Positions 33,477 to 42,776 are shown, counted from the first letter of the stretch. The stretch: DNA of 54,711 nucleotides from an uncultured Clostridia bacterium (GCA_934476455.1 CAKSNY010000015.1:1-54711); one strand, 5' to 3'. Made by a program: numbers and translations. Notes: a model not told the origin generated them from the letters alone.

Positions 33477-35567
33477 ATGGCAACAGTACCGCAAATTTTC
33501 GGGAGCAATGTTTTCGATGACAGGCAGATGAAAGCGCGTCTTTCGGAGAAAGTTTACAATTCTATCGTAAAAACCATTAAAGAAGGAAAGCAGCTTGATA
33601 TATCGCTTGCAAATGCTGTTGCCTCCGCAATGAGAGATTGGGCGGTAGAAAAAGGCGCAACGCATTACACGCATTGGTTTCAGCCTATGACGGGCGTTAC
33701 GGCGGAAAAGCACGACAGCTTTATTTCACCCGCACCCGACGGCGGCGTTATAATGGAGTTTTCCGGCAAAGAACTTATAAAGGGCGAGCCGGACGCGTCC
33801 TCCTTCCCCTCGGGCGGGCTTAGGGCAACGTTCGAGGCGCGCGGCTATACCGCATGGGATCCGACCTCCTACGCATTTATAAAGGATAAAACGCTTTGCA
33901 TACCTACGGCGTTTTGCTCTTACACGGGCGAGGCGCTTGACAAAAAGACGCCGCTTCTTCGTTCTATGACGGCGCTTAACCGCCAGGCGCTGAGGGTGCT
34001 TCGTCTTTTCGGAAACGACAGCGTACATATGGTAACCACAAGCGTAGGACCCGAGCAGGAATATTTCCTTGTAGATAAGGATATGTTTGACAAACGCCAT
34101 GACCTTATTTATACCGGCAGAACGCTTTTCGGTGCAAAGCCGCCGAAAGGGCAGGAAATGGACGACCACTATTTCGGAATTATAAAGCCGCGCGTTGCGG
34201 AGTTTATGAAAGACCTTAACGAAGAGCTTTGGAAGCTTGGCATACTTGCAAAAACGCAGCATAACGAGGTTGCCCCCGCGCAGCACGAGCTTGCGCCGAT
34301 ATATTCCACAACGAATATAGCAACCGACCATAACCAGCTTACTATGGAAATAATGCAGCGGGTTGCGCTTCGCCACAATCTTGTATGTCTGCTTCACGAA
34401 AAGCCTTTTGCAGGCGTAAACGGAAGCGGCAAGCATAACAACTGGTCAATTTCCACCGATACCGGTATAAACCTTCTTACACCGGGTGAAACGCCCTATG
34501 AAAACGCACAGTTTTTGCTTTTCCTTGTAGCGGTTATAAAAGCGGTTGACAAATATCAGGATCTTCTGCGCATCTCCGTTGCAACAGCAGGCAACGACCA
34601 CCGTTTAGGTGCAAACGAAGCACCGCCGGCAGTTATATCAATCTTTTTGGGCGAAGAGCTTGAAGCAGTGCTTTCCGCAATTGAAAGCGATACGGAATAC
34701 GAAGCAGGCAAAAAAACAAAAATGAAGCTTGGCGTAGACATTCTGCCCGAATTTAAAAAGGACACCACCGACCGTAACCGCACAAGCCCGTTTGCCTTTA
34801 CCGGCAACAAGTTCGAGTTCCGTATGCTCGGCTCTTCAAACAGCATTGCTTGTGCAAACATTATGCTTAACGCCGCAGTTGCGGAAATTCTTAAAGAGTT
34901 TGCCGACAAGCTTGAAGGCGCAAAGGATTTTGAAACAGAGCTTCACAACCTTATAAAAGATACAATAAAGGCGCACAAGCGTATTATATTCGGTGGCAAC
35001 GGCTACGGCGAAGAATGGATGGAGGAAGCGAAAAAGCGCGGTCTTTCAAACTACAAAACAACTGCCGACTGTATGCCCCACCTTATCGACAAGAAAAACG
35101 CCGATATGCTTATCTCGCAGGGCGTATTTACAAAGGCAGAGCTTATGTCCCGTCTTGAAATACAGCTTGAAAATTACGTAAAATCCGTAAACATTGAAGC
35201 GCTTACGATGATTGATATGGCAAAGAAGGAAATTCTTCCGGCGGTATTTAAATATGCCTCCAAGCTTATAGATACCTCCGCAAAGAAAAAGGAAATCGGC
35301 GCGGGCGCGTCCGCATACGAAACGGATGTTATAGGCCGTCTCAGCGCGCTTGAGGACGTTATCTATTCCAGGGCGAACGAGCTTGAGGACGCTGCCGCAA
35401 AGCTTGGCACCATTGACGATATTATAGAGCAGGCAAACTTTGTGCGTGACGAGATAATTGTAAAAATGGCTTCTCTTCGCGTTGCTGCCGACGAGGCGGA
35501 AACCCTCACCGACAGTGCATACTGGCCTTTCCCCTGCTACGGTGATTTACTTTTCGGCGTAAAATAA
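33477..35567 (+). CDS. glnN: Glutamine synthetase type III
   Basis: Type III enzyme of about 696 residues, the family's usual size. Characteristic blocks: ATHYTHWFQPMTGVTAEKHDSF near residue 60, SFPSGGLRATFEARGYTAWDP near 105, GPEQEYFLVD, KTQHNEVAPAQHELAPIY near 265, KPFAGVNGSGKHNNWSI, AGNDHRLGANEAPPAV and GNKFEFRMLGSSNS. The ATG at 33477 has AGAAAGG nine bases upstream and matches the normal N-terminus. It is transcribed behind an attenuator and divergently from the glutamate synthase cluster. The Amt-PII gene follows after 29 bases. Confidence 0.97.
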   Translation: MATVPQIFGSNVFDDRQMKARLSEKVYNSIVKTIKEGKQLDISLANAVASAMRDWAVEKGATHYTHWFQPMTGVTAEKHDSFISPAPDGGVIMEFSGKELIKGEPDASSFPSGGLRATFEARGYTAWDPTSYAFIKDKTLCIPTAFCSYTGEALDKKTPLLRSMTALNRQALRVLRLFGNDSVHMVTTSVGPEQEYFLVDKDMFDKRHDLIYTGRTLFGAKPPKGQEMDDHYFGIIKPRVAEFMKDLNEELWKLGILAKTQHNEVAPAQHELAPIYSTTNIATDHNQLTMEIMQRVALRHNLVCLLHEKPFAGVNGSGKHNNWSISTDTGINLLTPGETPYENAQFLLFLVAVIKAVDKYQDLLRISVATAGNDHRLGANEAPPAVISIFLGEELEAVLSAIESDTEYEAGKKTKMKLGVDILPEFKKDTTDRNRTSPFAFTGNKFEFRMLGSSNSIACANIMLNAAVAEILKEFADKLEGAKDFETELHNLIKDTIKAHKRIIFGGNGYGEEWMEEAKKRGLSNYKTTADCMPHLIDKKNADMLISQGVFTKAELMSRLEIQLENYVKSVNIEALTMIDMAKKEILPAVFKYASKLIDTSAKKKEIGAGASAYETDVIGRLSALEDVIYSRANELEDAAAKLGTIDDIIEQANFVRDEIIVKMASLRVAADEAETLTDSAYWPFPCYGDLLFGVK

Positions 35568-35596
35568 AAAGATATGTATAAACAGGAGTGATTAAA

Positions 35597-37333
35597 ATGA
35601 CATTCAGTGCAGTAAATACTATTTGGGTACTTTTGGGCGCAGCGCTTGTGTTCTTTATGCAGGCAGGCTTTTCGATGTGTGAAGCGGGCTTCACACGTTC
35701 CAAAAACACAGGTAATATTCTTATGAAAAACCTTATGGATTTTTGTATAGGCACACCGTGCTTCTGGCTTTTCGGTTTCGGAATAATGTTTGGTACGGGC
35801 ACCGCGGTTTTCGGCCGGATTGACCCGCTTATAATGAAAGACTACTCATCAATTCTTCCGGCGGGCGTTCCGCTTTGGGCATATGCAATATTTCAGACCG
35901 TATTTTGCGCAACCGCCGCTACAATAGTTTCGGGTGCTATGGCAGAGCGTACAAAGTTTTCGGCATACTGCCTGTATTCTGCGGCAATTTCCCTTTTCAT
36001 ATATCCTATTTCCGGTCATTGGATATGGGGCGGCGGCTGGCTTGCAAGTATGGGCTTTCACGACTTTGCCGGCTCTACCGCGGTACATATGGTAGGCGGT
36101 GTCTGCGCACTAATCGGTGCGGCAATCTTAGGTCCCCGTATAGGAAAATACGGTAAAGACGGCAAGCCCCGCGCAATTTTGGGGCACAACCTTACGGCGG
36201 CAGCGCTCGGCGTATTTATACTTTGGTTCTGCTGGTTCGGCTTCAACGGCGCCTCCACCGTCGGTATGGATTCAGATGCACAGCTTATGCGTGCGGGAAT
36301 TATATTCTTTAACACAAACCTTGCCGCAGCGCTTGCGTGCTGCTCGGCGCTTATCTTCACATGGGTGCGCTACGGTAAGCCCGATGTTTCGATGACGTAT
36401 AACGCAGCTTTGGCAGGTCTTGTCGGAATAACGGCAGGCTGTGACGCTGTAAGCCCCGTCGGTGCGGCAATTATGGGTATAATCTTCGGTGTTTTAATGG
36501 TTCTGGCAGTGGAATTTTTTGACAAGGTGCTTAAAATTGACGACCCTGTCGGCGCAATCTCCGTTCACGGTGTTTGCGGGAGCGTAGGCACAATTCTTAC
36601 AGGCTTGTTTTCAACCGGCGGAATTGCGGAAGCAGACGGCACGCTTCCCGTTATGAAAGGGCTTTTCTACGGCGGCGGATTTACCTTCTTCGGAGTACAG
36701 CTTTTGGGTGTTTTATCCGTAATGCTGTATGTTGCCGTAGTAATTACAATCGTATTTATGATTATAAAAAACACAATCGGTCTCAGAGCTGACAAGGCAG
36801 ACGAAATTGCCGGTCTTGATATTTCGGAGCACGGTCTTTTAACAGCATACGCAGGCTTTGCAACAGAGCCCGACGAAACGCTTACAGACGAGGGTGCCGT
36901 ACCGATGGGCGATGTTCCCGTAAGCGCAGCCGTAAAGGTAGATGACGTGCATACGGAAAGCTCCGAAAAGAGCGGCGTTAAGTTTACAAAAGTTGAAATC
37001 GTGTGCAAGGAGGCACGCTTTGAAACGCTTAAAAATGCTATGATGAAGCTTGGCATAACCGGTATGACGGTTTCCCACGTTATGGGCTGCGGGCAGCAAA
37101 AGGGTAAGCCCGAATATTACCGCGGCGTACCCGTGGAAACAAACCTTCTGCCAAAAGTTCAGGTTGATATAGTTGTAAGCAAAATACCGGTAAGAGCCGT
37201 AATAGAAACGGCAAAGCGTGCGCTTTACACAGGTCACATCGGCGACGGAAAGATTTTTGTTTACGATGTTGAAAACGTTGTAAAGGTAAGAACCGGTGAA
37301 GAGGGTTACGATGCCCTCCAGGATGTAGAATAA
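35597..37333 (+). CDS. amt: Ammonium transporter fused to a PII domain
   Basis: About 578 residues. Residues 1-420 are a typical Amt/Rh channel with about eleven membrane helices (QAGFSMCEAGFTRSKNTGNILMKN, GGGWLASMGFHDFAGSTAVHMVGG, WFGFNGAS, ISVHGVCGSVGTILTG). A linker of about 35 residues leads to a complete C-terminal PII (GlnB) domain, about 460-570: TKVEIVCKEARFETLKNAMMKLGITGMTVSHVMGCGQQKG, T-loop EYYRGVPVETNLLPK, KVQVDIVV and HIGDGKIFVYDVENVVKVRTGE. Normally GlnK is a separate protein that plugs the channel; here it is covalently attached. The start follows AGGAG. Probable operon with glnN. Confidence 0.95.
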   Translation: MTFSAVNTIWVLLGAALVFFMQAGFSMCEAGFTRSKNTGNILMKNLMDFCIGTPCFWLFGFGIMFGTGTAVFGRIDPLIMKDYSSILPAGVPLWAYAIFQTVFCATAATIVSGAMAERTKFSAYCLYSAAISLFIYPISGHWIWGGGWLASMGFHDFAGSTAVHMVGGVCALIGAAILGPRIGKYGKDGKPRAILGHNLTAAALGVFILWFCWFGFNGASTVGMDSDAQLMRAGIIFFNTNLAAALACCSALIFTWVRYGKPDVSMTYNAALAGLVGITAGCDAVSPVGAAIMGIIFGVLMVLAVEFFDKVLKIDDPVGAISVHGVCGSVGTILTGLFSTGGIAEADGTLPVMKGLFYGGGFTFFGVQLLGVLSVMLYVAVVITIVFMIIKNTIGLRADKADEIAGLDISEHGLLTAYAGFATEPDETLTDEGAVPMGDVPVSAAVKVDDVHTESSEKSGVKFTKVEIVCKEARFETLKNAMMKLGITGMTVSHVMGCGQQKGKPEYYRGVPVETNLLPKVQVDIVVSKIPVRAVIETAKRALYTGHIGDGKIFVYDVENVVKVRTGEEGYDALQDVE

Positions 37334-37350
37334 TACAGAAAAAACGCTCG

Positions 37351-37382
37351 GGGCAAAAGGGTTTTATATTACACTTTTGCCC
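37351..37382 (+). terminator. Hairpin after amt, weak terminator
   Basis: GGGCAAAAG (37351-37359) pairs with CTTTTGCCC (37374-37382) around a T/A-rich loop. Only TTT follows, so termination may be partial and transcription may continue into the T-box leader. Confidence 0.4.
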
Positions 37383-37394
37383 TTTGGGCATAAA

Positions 37395-37614
37395 GGCGTT
37401 TGAGCCGGGAAAAGTAATGCGGGATATCGCTCACAGCGAGCGCGGGACGGTGAGAGCCGCGCAGAACGAGCCTGTATGAAGAACCCCCGGCAAGCCGCAA
37501 TCCGAAAGGCTTTTGCCAAGTAGGTGCGCCGCAGCCGTGCGTTAAACGGGGGGCTTTTCACCCAAAGAGTATAAAAATAGGTGGCACCGCAGGAAAAAAG
37601 ATCCCTGCCCTATG
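37395..37614 (+). promoter_or_regulatory. T-box leader of asnB
   Basis: The T-box region ATAGGTGGCACCGCAGG (37577-37593) forms the antiterminator fold: ATAGG pairs with CCTAT, GCAGG pairs with CCTGC, and the 7-base bulge TGGCACC is free for the tRNA end. Upstream, stem I spans about 37395-37500 with GGTGAGAG resembling the GA motif and GAAG-AAC as the specifier loop; AAC (37482-37484) is an Asn codon, fitting asnB. No T-run terminator follows; the GGAGG of asnB lies 15 bases downstream, so control may be at translation. Confidence 0.85.
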
Positions 37615-37639
37615 AATTTAAAATTTCGGAGGAATTTGT

Positions 37640-39217
37640 ATGTGTTCTGTTATGGGTTACTGTGGCTGCAGTGCCACCCTTGATTTATTTAAAAAAGGAT
37701 TTGAAAAAACAATTTCGCGCGGGCCGGATATGTCAAAAACGGTTGACACGGGCTGCGGTCTTTTGGGTTTTCACCGTCTGGCTATTATGGGGCTTGACGA
37801 AAGCGGTATGCAGCCGTTCGAGCTTTGCAAAAGCTATGTTGTATGCAACGGTGAAATATACGGCTACGAAAAATTAAAAAAGCAGCTTTCCGAAAAATAC
37901 ACCTTTAAAAGCGGTTCCGACTGCGAGATACTGCTTCCGATGTATTTTGAATACGGCACCGATATGTTTAAAATGCTTGACGCCGAATTTGCGCTTATTA
38001 TCTTCGATGCAAACACAAAAGAATATATTGCCGCGCGCGACCCGATAGGCATACGCCCGCTTTATTACGGATATGATAAAGAAGGAACCGTTGTATTTGC
38101 CAGCGAGCCGAAAAACCTTATGCCCATATGCGGCAAAATAATGCCGTTTCCCCCGGGGCACTACTATAAAGACGGCAAATTTGTATGCTACCGCGATATG
38201 ACAAAGGTAAAGGAAGTTTGTAAAGACGGTATTGACGTTATCTGCCAAAACATTCACGAAAAGCTTGTGGCGGGAATAGAAAAGCGCCTTGTTGCAGACG
38301 CAAAGGTAGGGTATCTTCTTTCCGGCGGGCTTGATTCGTCGCTTGTTTGCGCCGTTGCGGCAAAAAAAAGCAAAACGCCCATAAAAACCTTTGCCATAGG
38401 TATGAAAACGGATGCAATCGACCTTAAATATGCAAAGCAGGTTGCAGAATATATCGGCAGCGAGCATACAGAGGTTATAATTACCAAGGACGACGTTTTG
38501 TCCTCTCTCGAAAAGGTTACAGAGCTTTTGGCAACCTTTGATATTACCACAATACGCGCAAGTATAGGAATGTATTTGCTTTGCAAATATATTCACGAAA
38601 ACACCGACATCCGCGTGCTTTTAACGGGCGAAATATCAGACGAGCTTTTCGGATATAAATATACAGACTTTGCACCCGATGCCGACGCTTTTCAGAAGGA
38701 GTCGCAAAAAAGGGTACACGAGCTTAATATGTACGACGTACTGCGTGCCGACCGCTGTATAAGCGTAAACTCGCTTGAGGCGCGCGTGCCTTTCGGCGAT
38801 TTGGATTTTGTGGAATACGTGATGTCAATCGACCCCGAAAAGAAGCTTAACACCTATAACAAAGGAAAGTACCTTCTTCGCCGCGCTTTCGAGGGCGACT
38901 ATCTCCCGCATGATATTTTGTACCGTGAAAAGGCAGCATTTTCCGACGCCGTAGGACACTCTATGGTATGGTATCTTAAAGACTACGCCGAGGGTCTTTA
39001 TACGGATGAAGAATTTACGGAGAAATGCAAAAAATATACACACGCGCAGCCCTTTACGAAGGAATCTCTGCTTTACCGCGAGATATTTGAAAAATATTAT
39101 CCCGGTCAGGGCGAAATGATTGCAGGTTTCTGGATGCCGAACCGTGACTGGGAGGGCTGCAACGTAACAGACCCCTCCGCGAGGGTACTTTCAAACTACG
39201 GCGACAGCGGAAAGTAA
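37640..39217 (+). CDS. asnB: Asparagine synthase (glutamine-hydrolysing)
   Basis: Enzyme of 525 residues turning aspartate, glutamine and ATP into asparagine. N-terminal class II amidotransferase domain with the nucleophile Cys2 after the initiator Met (MCSVMGYCG), HRLAIMG and CNGEIYGYEKL. The C-terminal synthetase domain has the PP-loop LSGGLDSSLVCAVAAKK near residue 230 and LTGEISDELFGYKY near 330. The ATG at 37640 is six bases after GGAGGA at 37629-37634. Asn-specific T-box upstream; dapF and dapL follow on the same strand. Confidence 0.96.
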   Translation: MCSVMGYCGCSATLDLFKKGFEKTISRGPDMSKTVDTGCGLLGFHRLAIMGLDESGMQPFELCKSYVVCNGEIYGYEKLKKQLSEKYTFKSGSDCEILLPMYFEYGTDMFKMLDAEFALIIFDANTKEYIAARDPIGIRPLYYGYDKEGTVVFASEPKNLMPICGKIMPFPPGHYYKDGKFVCYRDMTKVKEVCKDGIDVICQNIHEKLVAGIEKRLVADAKVGYLLSGGLDSSLVCAVAAKKSKTPIKTFAIGMKTDAIDLKYAKQVAEYIGSEHTEVIITKDDVLSSLEKVTELLATFDITTIRASIGMYLLCKYIHENTDIRVLLTGEISDELFGYKYTDFAPDADAFQKESQKRVHELNMYDVLRADRCISVNSLEARVPFGDLDFVEYVMSIDPEKKLNTYNKGKYLLRRAFEGDYLPHDILYREKAAFSDAVGHSMVWYLKDYAEGLYTDEEFTEKCKKYTHAQPFTKESLLYREIFEKYYPGQGEMIAGFWMPNRDWEGCNVTDPSARVLSNYGDSGK

Positions 39218-39269
39218 GGGGATGATTTTTTAATCAGCCTCCCAAACACCGGAGAAAGGAATTGTTATT

Positions 39270-40121
39270 ATGCTTTTAAAATTTACGAAAATGCATGGCT
39301 GCGGAAATGATTATATATACGTAAACGGCTTTACGCAGATAATGCCGCACCCGCAAAAGGCTGCGGTGCAGCTTTCAAGAAGGCATTTTTCCATAGGCGC
39401 GGACGGTCTTATTATAATTTGCCCGTCAGATATTGCAGACGCGAAAATGCGAATGTTTAACGCCGACGGCTCGGAGGGCAAAATGTGCGGCAACGGTATA
39501 CGCTGCGTTGCAAAATATGTTTACGATAACGGCATTTCAAAAAATAATCCCCTGAAAATAGAAACGCTTTCAGGTATAAAAACGGTTTCTCTTACGGTTG
39601 AAAACGATGTTGTCACGTATGCCTCGGTCGATATGGGCGCACCGATTTTAACCCCCGCCGACATTCCCGCAAAGGCAGTCGGAAAGCTGCCCGTCATAAA
39701 CCGCGAGATTTCCTTCGGCGACAAAAGCTTTTTGGTTACGCTTGTAAGTATGGGAAATCCGCATTGCGTTATTTTCGTTCCGGAGGAATTTGACCTTGGC
39801 GGTTTTGACATAGAAAAAGACGGTTCACTTATTGAAAATGCACCCGTTTTTCCCGAAAAAGCAAATGTTGAATTTGTGAAAATGCACTCTCAAACGCTTT
39901 TTGAAATGCGTGTATGGGAGCGCGGCAGCGGCGAAACGCTTGCCTGCGGAACAGGCGCGTGCGCAGTGGCGGTTGCAGCCGTTTTAAACGGATATGCTCA
40001 AAAAAATACCGATATATGCATACGCCTTAAAGGCGGCGATTTAACCGTCCGCTATACCGGCGATACAGTTATTATGACGGGCGAAGCGTGCGAGGCATTT
40101 TCGGGCTTTGTACAGCTGTAA
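39270..40121 (+). CDS. dapF: Diaminopimelate epimerase
   Basis: Converts LL- to meso-diaminopimelate for lysine and peptidoglycan. 283 residues. The two catalytic cysteines are Cys73 (KMCGNGIRCVAKYV) and Cys226 (LACGTGACAVAVAA) in the two pseudo-symmetrical halves; the start is KMHGCGNDYIYVNG. It begins 52 bases after asnB and ends 19 bases before dapL, its direct pathway partner. Confidence 0.97.
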   Translation: MLLKFTKMHGCGNDYIYVNGFTQIMPHPQKAAVQLSRRHFSIGADGLIIICPSDIADAKMRMFNADGSEGKMCGNGIRCVAKYVYDNGISKNNPLKIETLSGIKTVSLTVENDVVTYASVDMGAPILTPADIPAKAVGKLPVINREISFGDKSFLVTLVSMGNPHCVIFVPEEFDLGGFDIEKDGSLIENAPVFPEKANVEFVKMHSQTLFEMRVWERGSGETLACGTGACAVAVAAVLNGYAQKNTDICIRLKGGDLTVRYTGDTVIMTGEACEAFSGFVQL

Positions 40122-40140
40122 TTATAAAACGGAGGTTTTT

Positions 40141-41337
40141 ATGAAAATAAATAAAAATTATCTTAACCTTAAGCCGTCGTACCTTTTTAAAACGATAGGC
40201 GAGCGCACGGCAAGCTATATATCTTCACATCCCGACGCAAATATTATAAAAATGGGCATAGGCGATGTTACCCTGCCCATAATACCGGCTGCGGTAAAGG
40301 CTATGAAAAATGCCGCCGAGGAGATGGGGCGGCGTGAAACCTTTCACGGTTATCCCGACAGCTACGGCGAGGCTTTTTTGCTCGATGCAATAAAAAGGCA
40401 CTACAAAGAGCATATCAAAACCGACATAGACGCAAGCGAAATTGTTGTAACCTGCGGCGCAAAGGAGGATGTGTCAAATATTTTGGATATTTTTGACACA
40501 GACAACACCGTGCTTATACCCGACCCCGTGTACCCTGTCTATTACGATACAAACGTAATGGCGGGGAGGCGAATTAAGCTTATACCCGCAAATAGGGAAA
40601 ACGGCTTTTTGCCTATGCCCCCATCCTCTGTTTGCGGCGGCGCGGATATTATATATATATGCTCGCCGAATAATCCCACCGGTGCGGCTTACACGCGTGC
40701 TCAGCTTAAAGAATGGGTAGACTTTGCAAATAAAAACGGCGCTGTAATCTTATACGACGCCGCATATGAAATTTTTGTTTCCGACCCGGATTGTCCGCGC
40801 AGTATTTTTGAGATAGACGGCGCAAAGGAATGTGCGATAGAGCTTTGCTCTTTTTCAAAAACTGCCGGTTTTACGGGGCTTCGCTGCGGTTACAGCGTTG
40901 TTCCGAATGCCCTTGTTCGCGGCGGTGTGCATTTAAACGATTTGTGGAAACGCCGCCAGTCTACAAAGTTTAACGGCGTTTCATATATTATTCAGCGCGG
41001 AGCCGAGGCGGCGTTTTCAAAAGACGGCTACAGTGAAATTTTAAAAAATATTTCATACTATAAAAAAAATACCGGCATTATGATGGCTGCCTTCGACGAA
41101 ATGGGCTTTTCGTATTGCGGCGGAAAAAACAGCCCGTATATATGGTTAAAATGCCCCGATAATATGAAAAGCTGGGAATTTTTTGATTTCCTTTTAGATA
41201 AATGCCACATAATAGGCACCCCGGGCGAGGGCTTCGGCGAATACGGAGAGGGGTATTTCCGCCTTTCAGGCTTCGGCACAAACGAAAAAACCGCCGAAGC
41301 GGCAGAGCGCATCAAAAACATATATAAATTCAAATGA
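40141..41337 (+). CDS. dapL: LL-diaminopimelate aminotransferase
   Basis: PLP-dependent class I/II aminotransferase of about 398 residues converting tetrahydrodipicolinate directly to LL-diaminopimelate, so the succinylase and acetylase steps are bypassed. It shows the DapL N-terminus NYLNLKPSYLFKTIGERTASY, IKMGIGDVTLPI, FHGYPDSYGE, YICSPNNPTGAA and the PLP lysine in CSFSKTAGFTGLRCGY. The ATG at 40141 has GGAGG upstream. Last gene of the asnB-dapF-dapL group; the dispersed repeat follows and its hairpins may end transcription. Confidence 0.96.
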   Translation: MKINKNYLNLKPSYLFKTIGERTASYISSHPDANIIKMGIGDVTLPIIPAAVKAMKNAAEEMGRRETFHGYPDSYGEAFLLDAIKRHYKEHIKTDIDASEIVVTCGAKEDVSNILDIFDTDNTVLIPDPVYPVYYDTNVMAGRRIKLIPANRENGFLPMPPSSVCGGADIIYICSPNNPTGAAYTRAQLKEWVDFANKNGAVILYDAAYEIFVSDPDCPRSIFEIDGAKECAIELCSFSKTAGFTGLRCGYSVVPNALVRGGVHLNDLWKRRQSTKFNGVSYIIQRGAEAAFSKDGYSEILKNISYYKKNTGIMMAAFDEMGFSYCGGKNSPYIWLKCPDNMKSWEFFDFLLDKCHIIGTPGEGFGEYGEGYFRLSGFGTNEKTAEAAERIKNIYKFK

Positions 41338-41365
41338 GCGTGTGGTATTAGCCTCACGCTTCAGA

Positions 41366-41580
41366 CTGTCGAAAAACTGAAAGTTCGAGAATTTGGGGAG
41401 TTGTCAGAGGGGAAATCCCCTCTGACGTAAAAAACGCGGTTTTCGCGGGCATGTACCGCAAAAACCGCTCCTTGCAAGGGCTGGCGCGGTGAGCGCCGCG
41501 CGAGCGAAAGCCCTTGTTCTCAAACGAAAGCTCCGAAAGCGAGCTTTCGGCTTGAAGCGTGTCGGCTTTATCGACACGCT
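41366..41580 (-). repeat. Dispersed structured repeat, copy B (inverted relative to copy A)
   Basis: Read on the minus strand it matches 6508-6741 closely: GCGTGTCGATAAAGCCGACACGC, AAAGCTCGCTTTCGGAGCTTT, the GC-rich block GAGCGGTTTTTGC ... GCGAAAACCGCG, GTCAGAGGGGATTTCCCCTCTGAC and an A/T-rich tail. Two differences are a shorter variable middle (CTCGCGCGGCGCTCACCGCG in place of the copy A sequence) and scattered base changes. It fills the gap between the converging dapL and MBL-hydrolase genes. Confidence 0.85.
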
Positions 41581-42776
41581 TATTCAAATTTATATACATA
41601 TCCATCCGTTTCAAAATTTATTGTGCCTGATATATCCGTTCTGTAAACGGCTGTACCAAGGGCTTCAAGGCGGCTTAATACAATCGGCGCGGGAAAACCG
41701 TATTGGTTTTCGCGCCCTACCGATATTACCGCAGCCTTAGGGCTTACCTTCTGCAAAAATTCCTCCGTTGAGGACGTTGCGCTGCCGTGATGCGCAACCT
41801 TTAAAACATCGCTTTTTATATCCATTCCCGAATTTACCATAGAATACTCGGAAAGCGCCTCGCTGTCGCCCGCAAAAAGCAGCGATACATCGTTATATTC
41901 AACCTTAAGCACAATACTGTAATTATTCATTCTTTCGTATTTTTGCCCATCCGGCGCAACGGCGCGGCACTTTACATCACCCGTTAAAACCTCTGTCCCG
42001 CGCGACGCATAAATACATTCGCTTCCGTTTTCGGAAAGTGCGTCCAATAGATTTTGAAAGGTTTTGGTGGTATGCGTAACGTTCGGCATATAAAAAACAT
42101 CGGTTTTAAAATTTTCAAGCACCGTTACAAGCCCGCCTATATGGTCCGCGTGCGGGTGCGTTGCAACCATAATGTCAATTTTTTCGTAGCCGAGCGCCTT
42201 TATTTTTTCGCAAAGCTCTTTTCCGAATTTTTTCTCTCCGCCGTCAATCAGCATACAGCGCCCGTCGGGCAGTTCCAAAAAAATGCTGTCCGCCTGCCCG
42301 CAGTCAAAAAAACGCACGCGCAGCGGCTGCTCGCTTGAAATATTTATGCGGTTTTTCTCACCGTCCCACGAAACGGTGTAGCCAAAGCTTTCACATACCG
42401 CACGCAGCGGCACAAAAAGCGTGGAATCGATTATAACCGGGCTTTTTAAAAGCGAAATTTCCGTGCCGTTTTTATAAAGAGCTTTTTTCCCCGGGGCAAA
42501 AACAATTTCCGTACCGTCTTTCTTTGCTGCCGCGCTAAAGCTTTTATCATCCCATGTTACCTCAGCGCCCATAGCGCTGAACACACTGCGCATCGGAATA
42601 AGCGTTGTGCCGTCCTCTATAAACGGCTGTGCCGTAGACGCTACCGCACTGCCGTTAAATAAAATTTCGGGCGGTGCGTCGGCATATGCCCCGTACGACA
42701 TCAGAAAAACCATAAAAAATATTGCGGCAGCCGCGACTGTGCGAGCTGCCGCTTTTATTTTACCTGCAAACGTCAT
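41580..42776 (-). CDS. Secreted MBL-fold metallohydrolase with copper amine oxidase-like domain
   Basis: Protein of 398 residues with an N-terminal signal sequence or anchor (hydrophobic about 10-32, ending GAYADA). Residues about 38-150 are a copper amine oxidase N-terminal-like domain (GTTLIPMRSVFSAMGAEVTWD, STLFVPLRAVCESFGYTVSWD), common in cell-surface proteins of Clostridia. The remainder is a ComEC/Rec2-like metallo-beta-lactamase domain with metal motif THPHADHIGG near residue 208 and KVAHHGSATS near 330. Possible roles include extracellular nucleotide or DNA-related hydrolysis; the substrate is unknown. It overlaps the preceding gene by 17 bases. Confidence 0.88.
   Translation of the reverse strand: MTFAGKIKAAARTVAAAAIFFMVFLMSYGAYADAPPEILFNGSAVASTAQPFIEDGTTLIPMRSVFSAMGAEVTWDDKSFSAAAKKDGTEIVFAPGKKALYKNGTEISLLKSPVIIDSTLFVPLRAVCESFGYTVSWDGEKNRINISSEQPLRVRFFDCGQADSIFLELPDGRCMLIDGGEKKFGKELCEKIKALGYEKIDIMVATHPHADHIGGLVTVLENFKTDVFYMPNVTHTTKTFQNLLDALSENGSECIYASRGTEVLTGDVKCRAVAPDGQKYERMNNYSIVLKVEYNDVSLLFAGDSEALSEYSMVNSGMDIKSDVLKVAHHGSATSSTEEFLQKVSPKAAVISVGRENQYGFPAPIVLSRLEALGTAVYRTDISGTINFETDGYVYKFE

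Noticed and set aside
33726..34436. 236-residue minus-strand frame inside glnN
   Set aside because: Antisense shadow of the type III glutamine synthetase gene with no protein-like features.
39218..39269. Terminator between asnB and dapF
   Set aside because: TGATTTTTTAATCA can fold, but the outer stem is poor and no T-run follows, so read-through from asnB to dapF seems likely.
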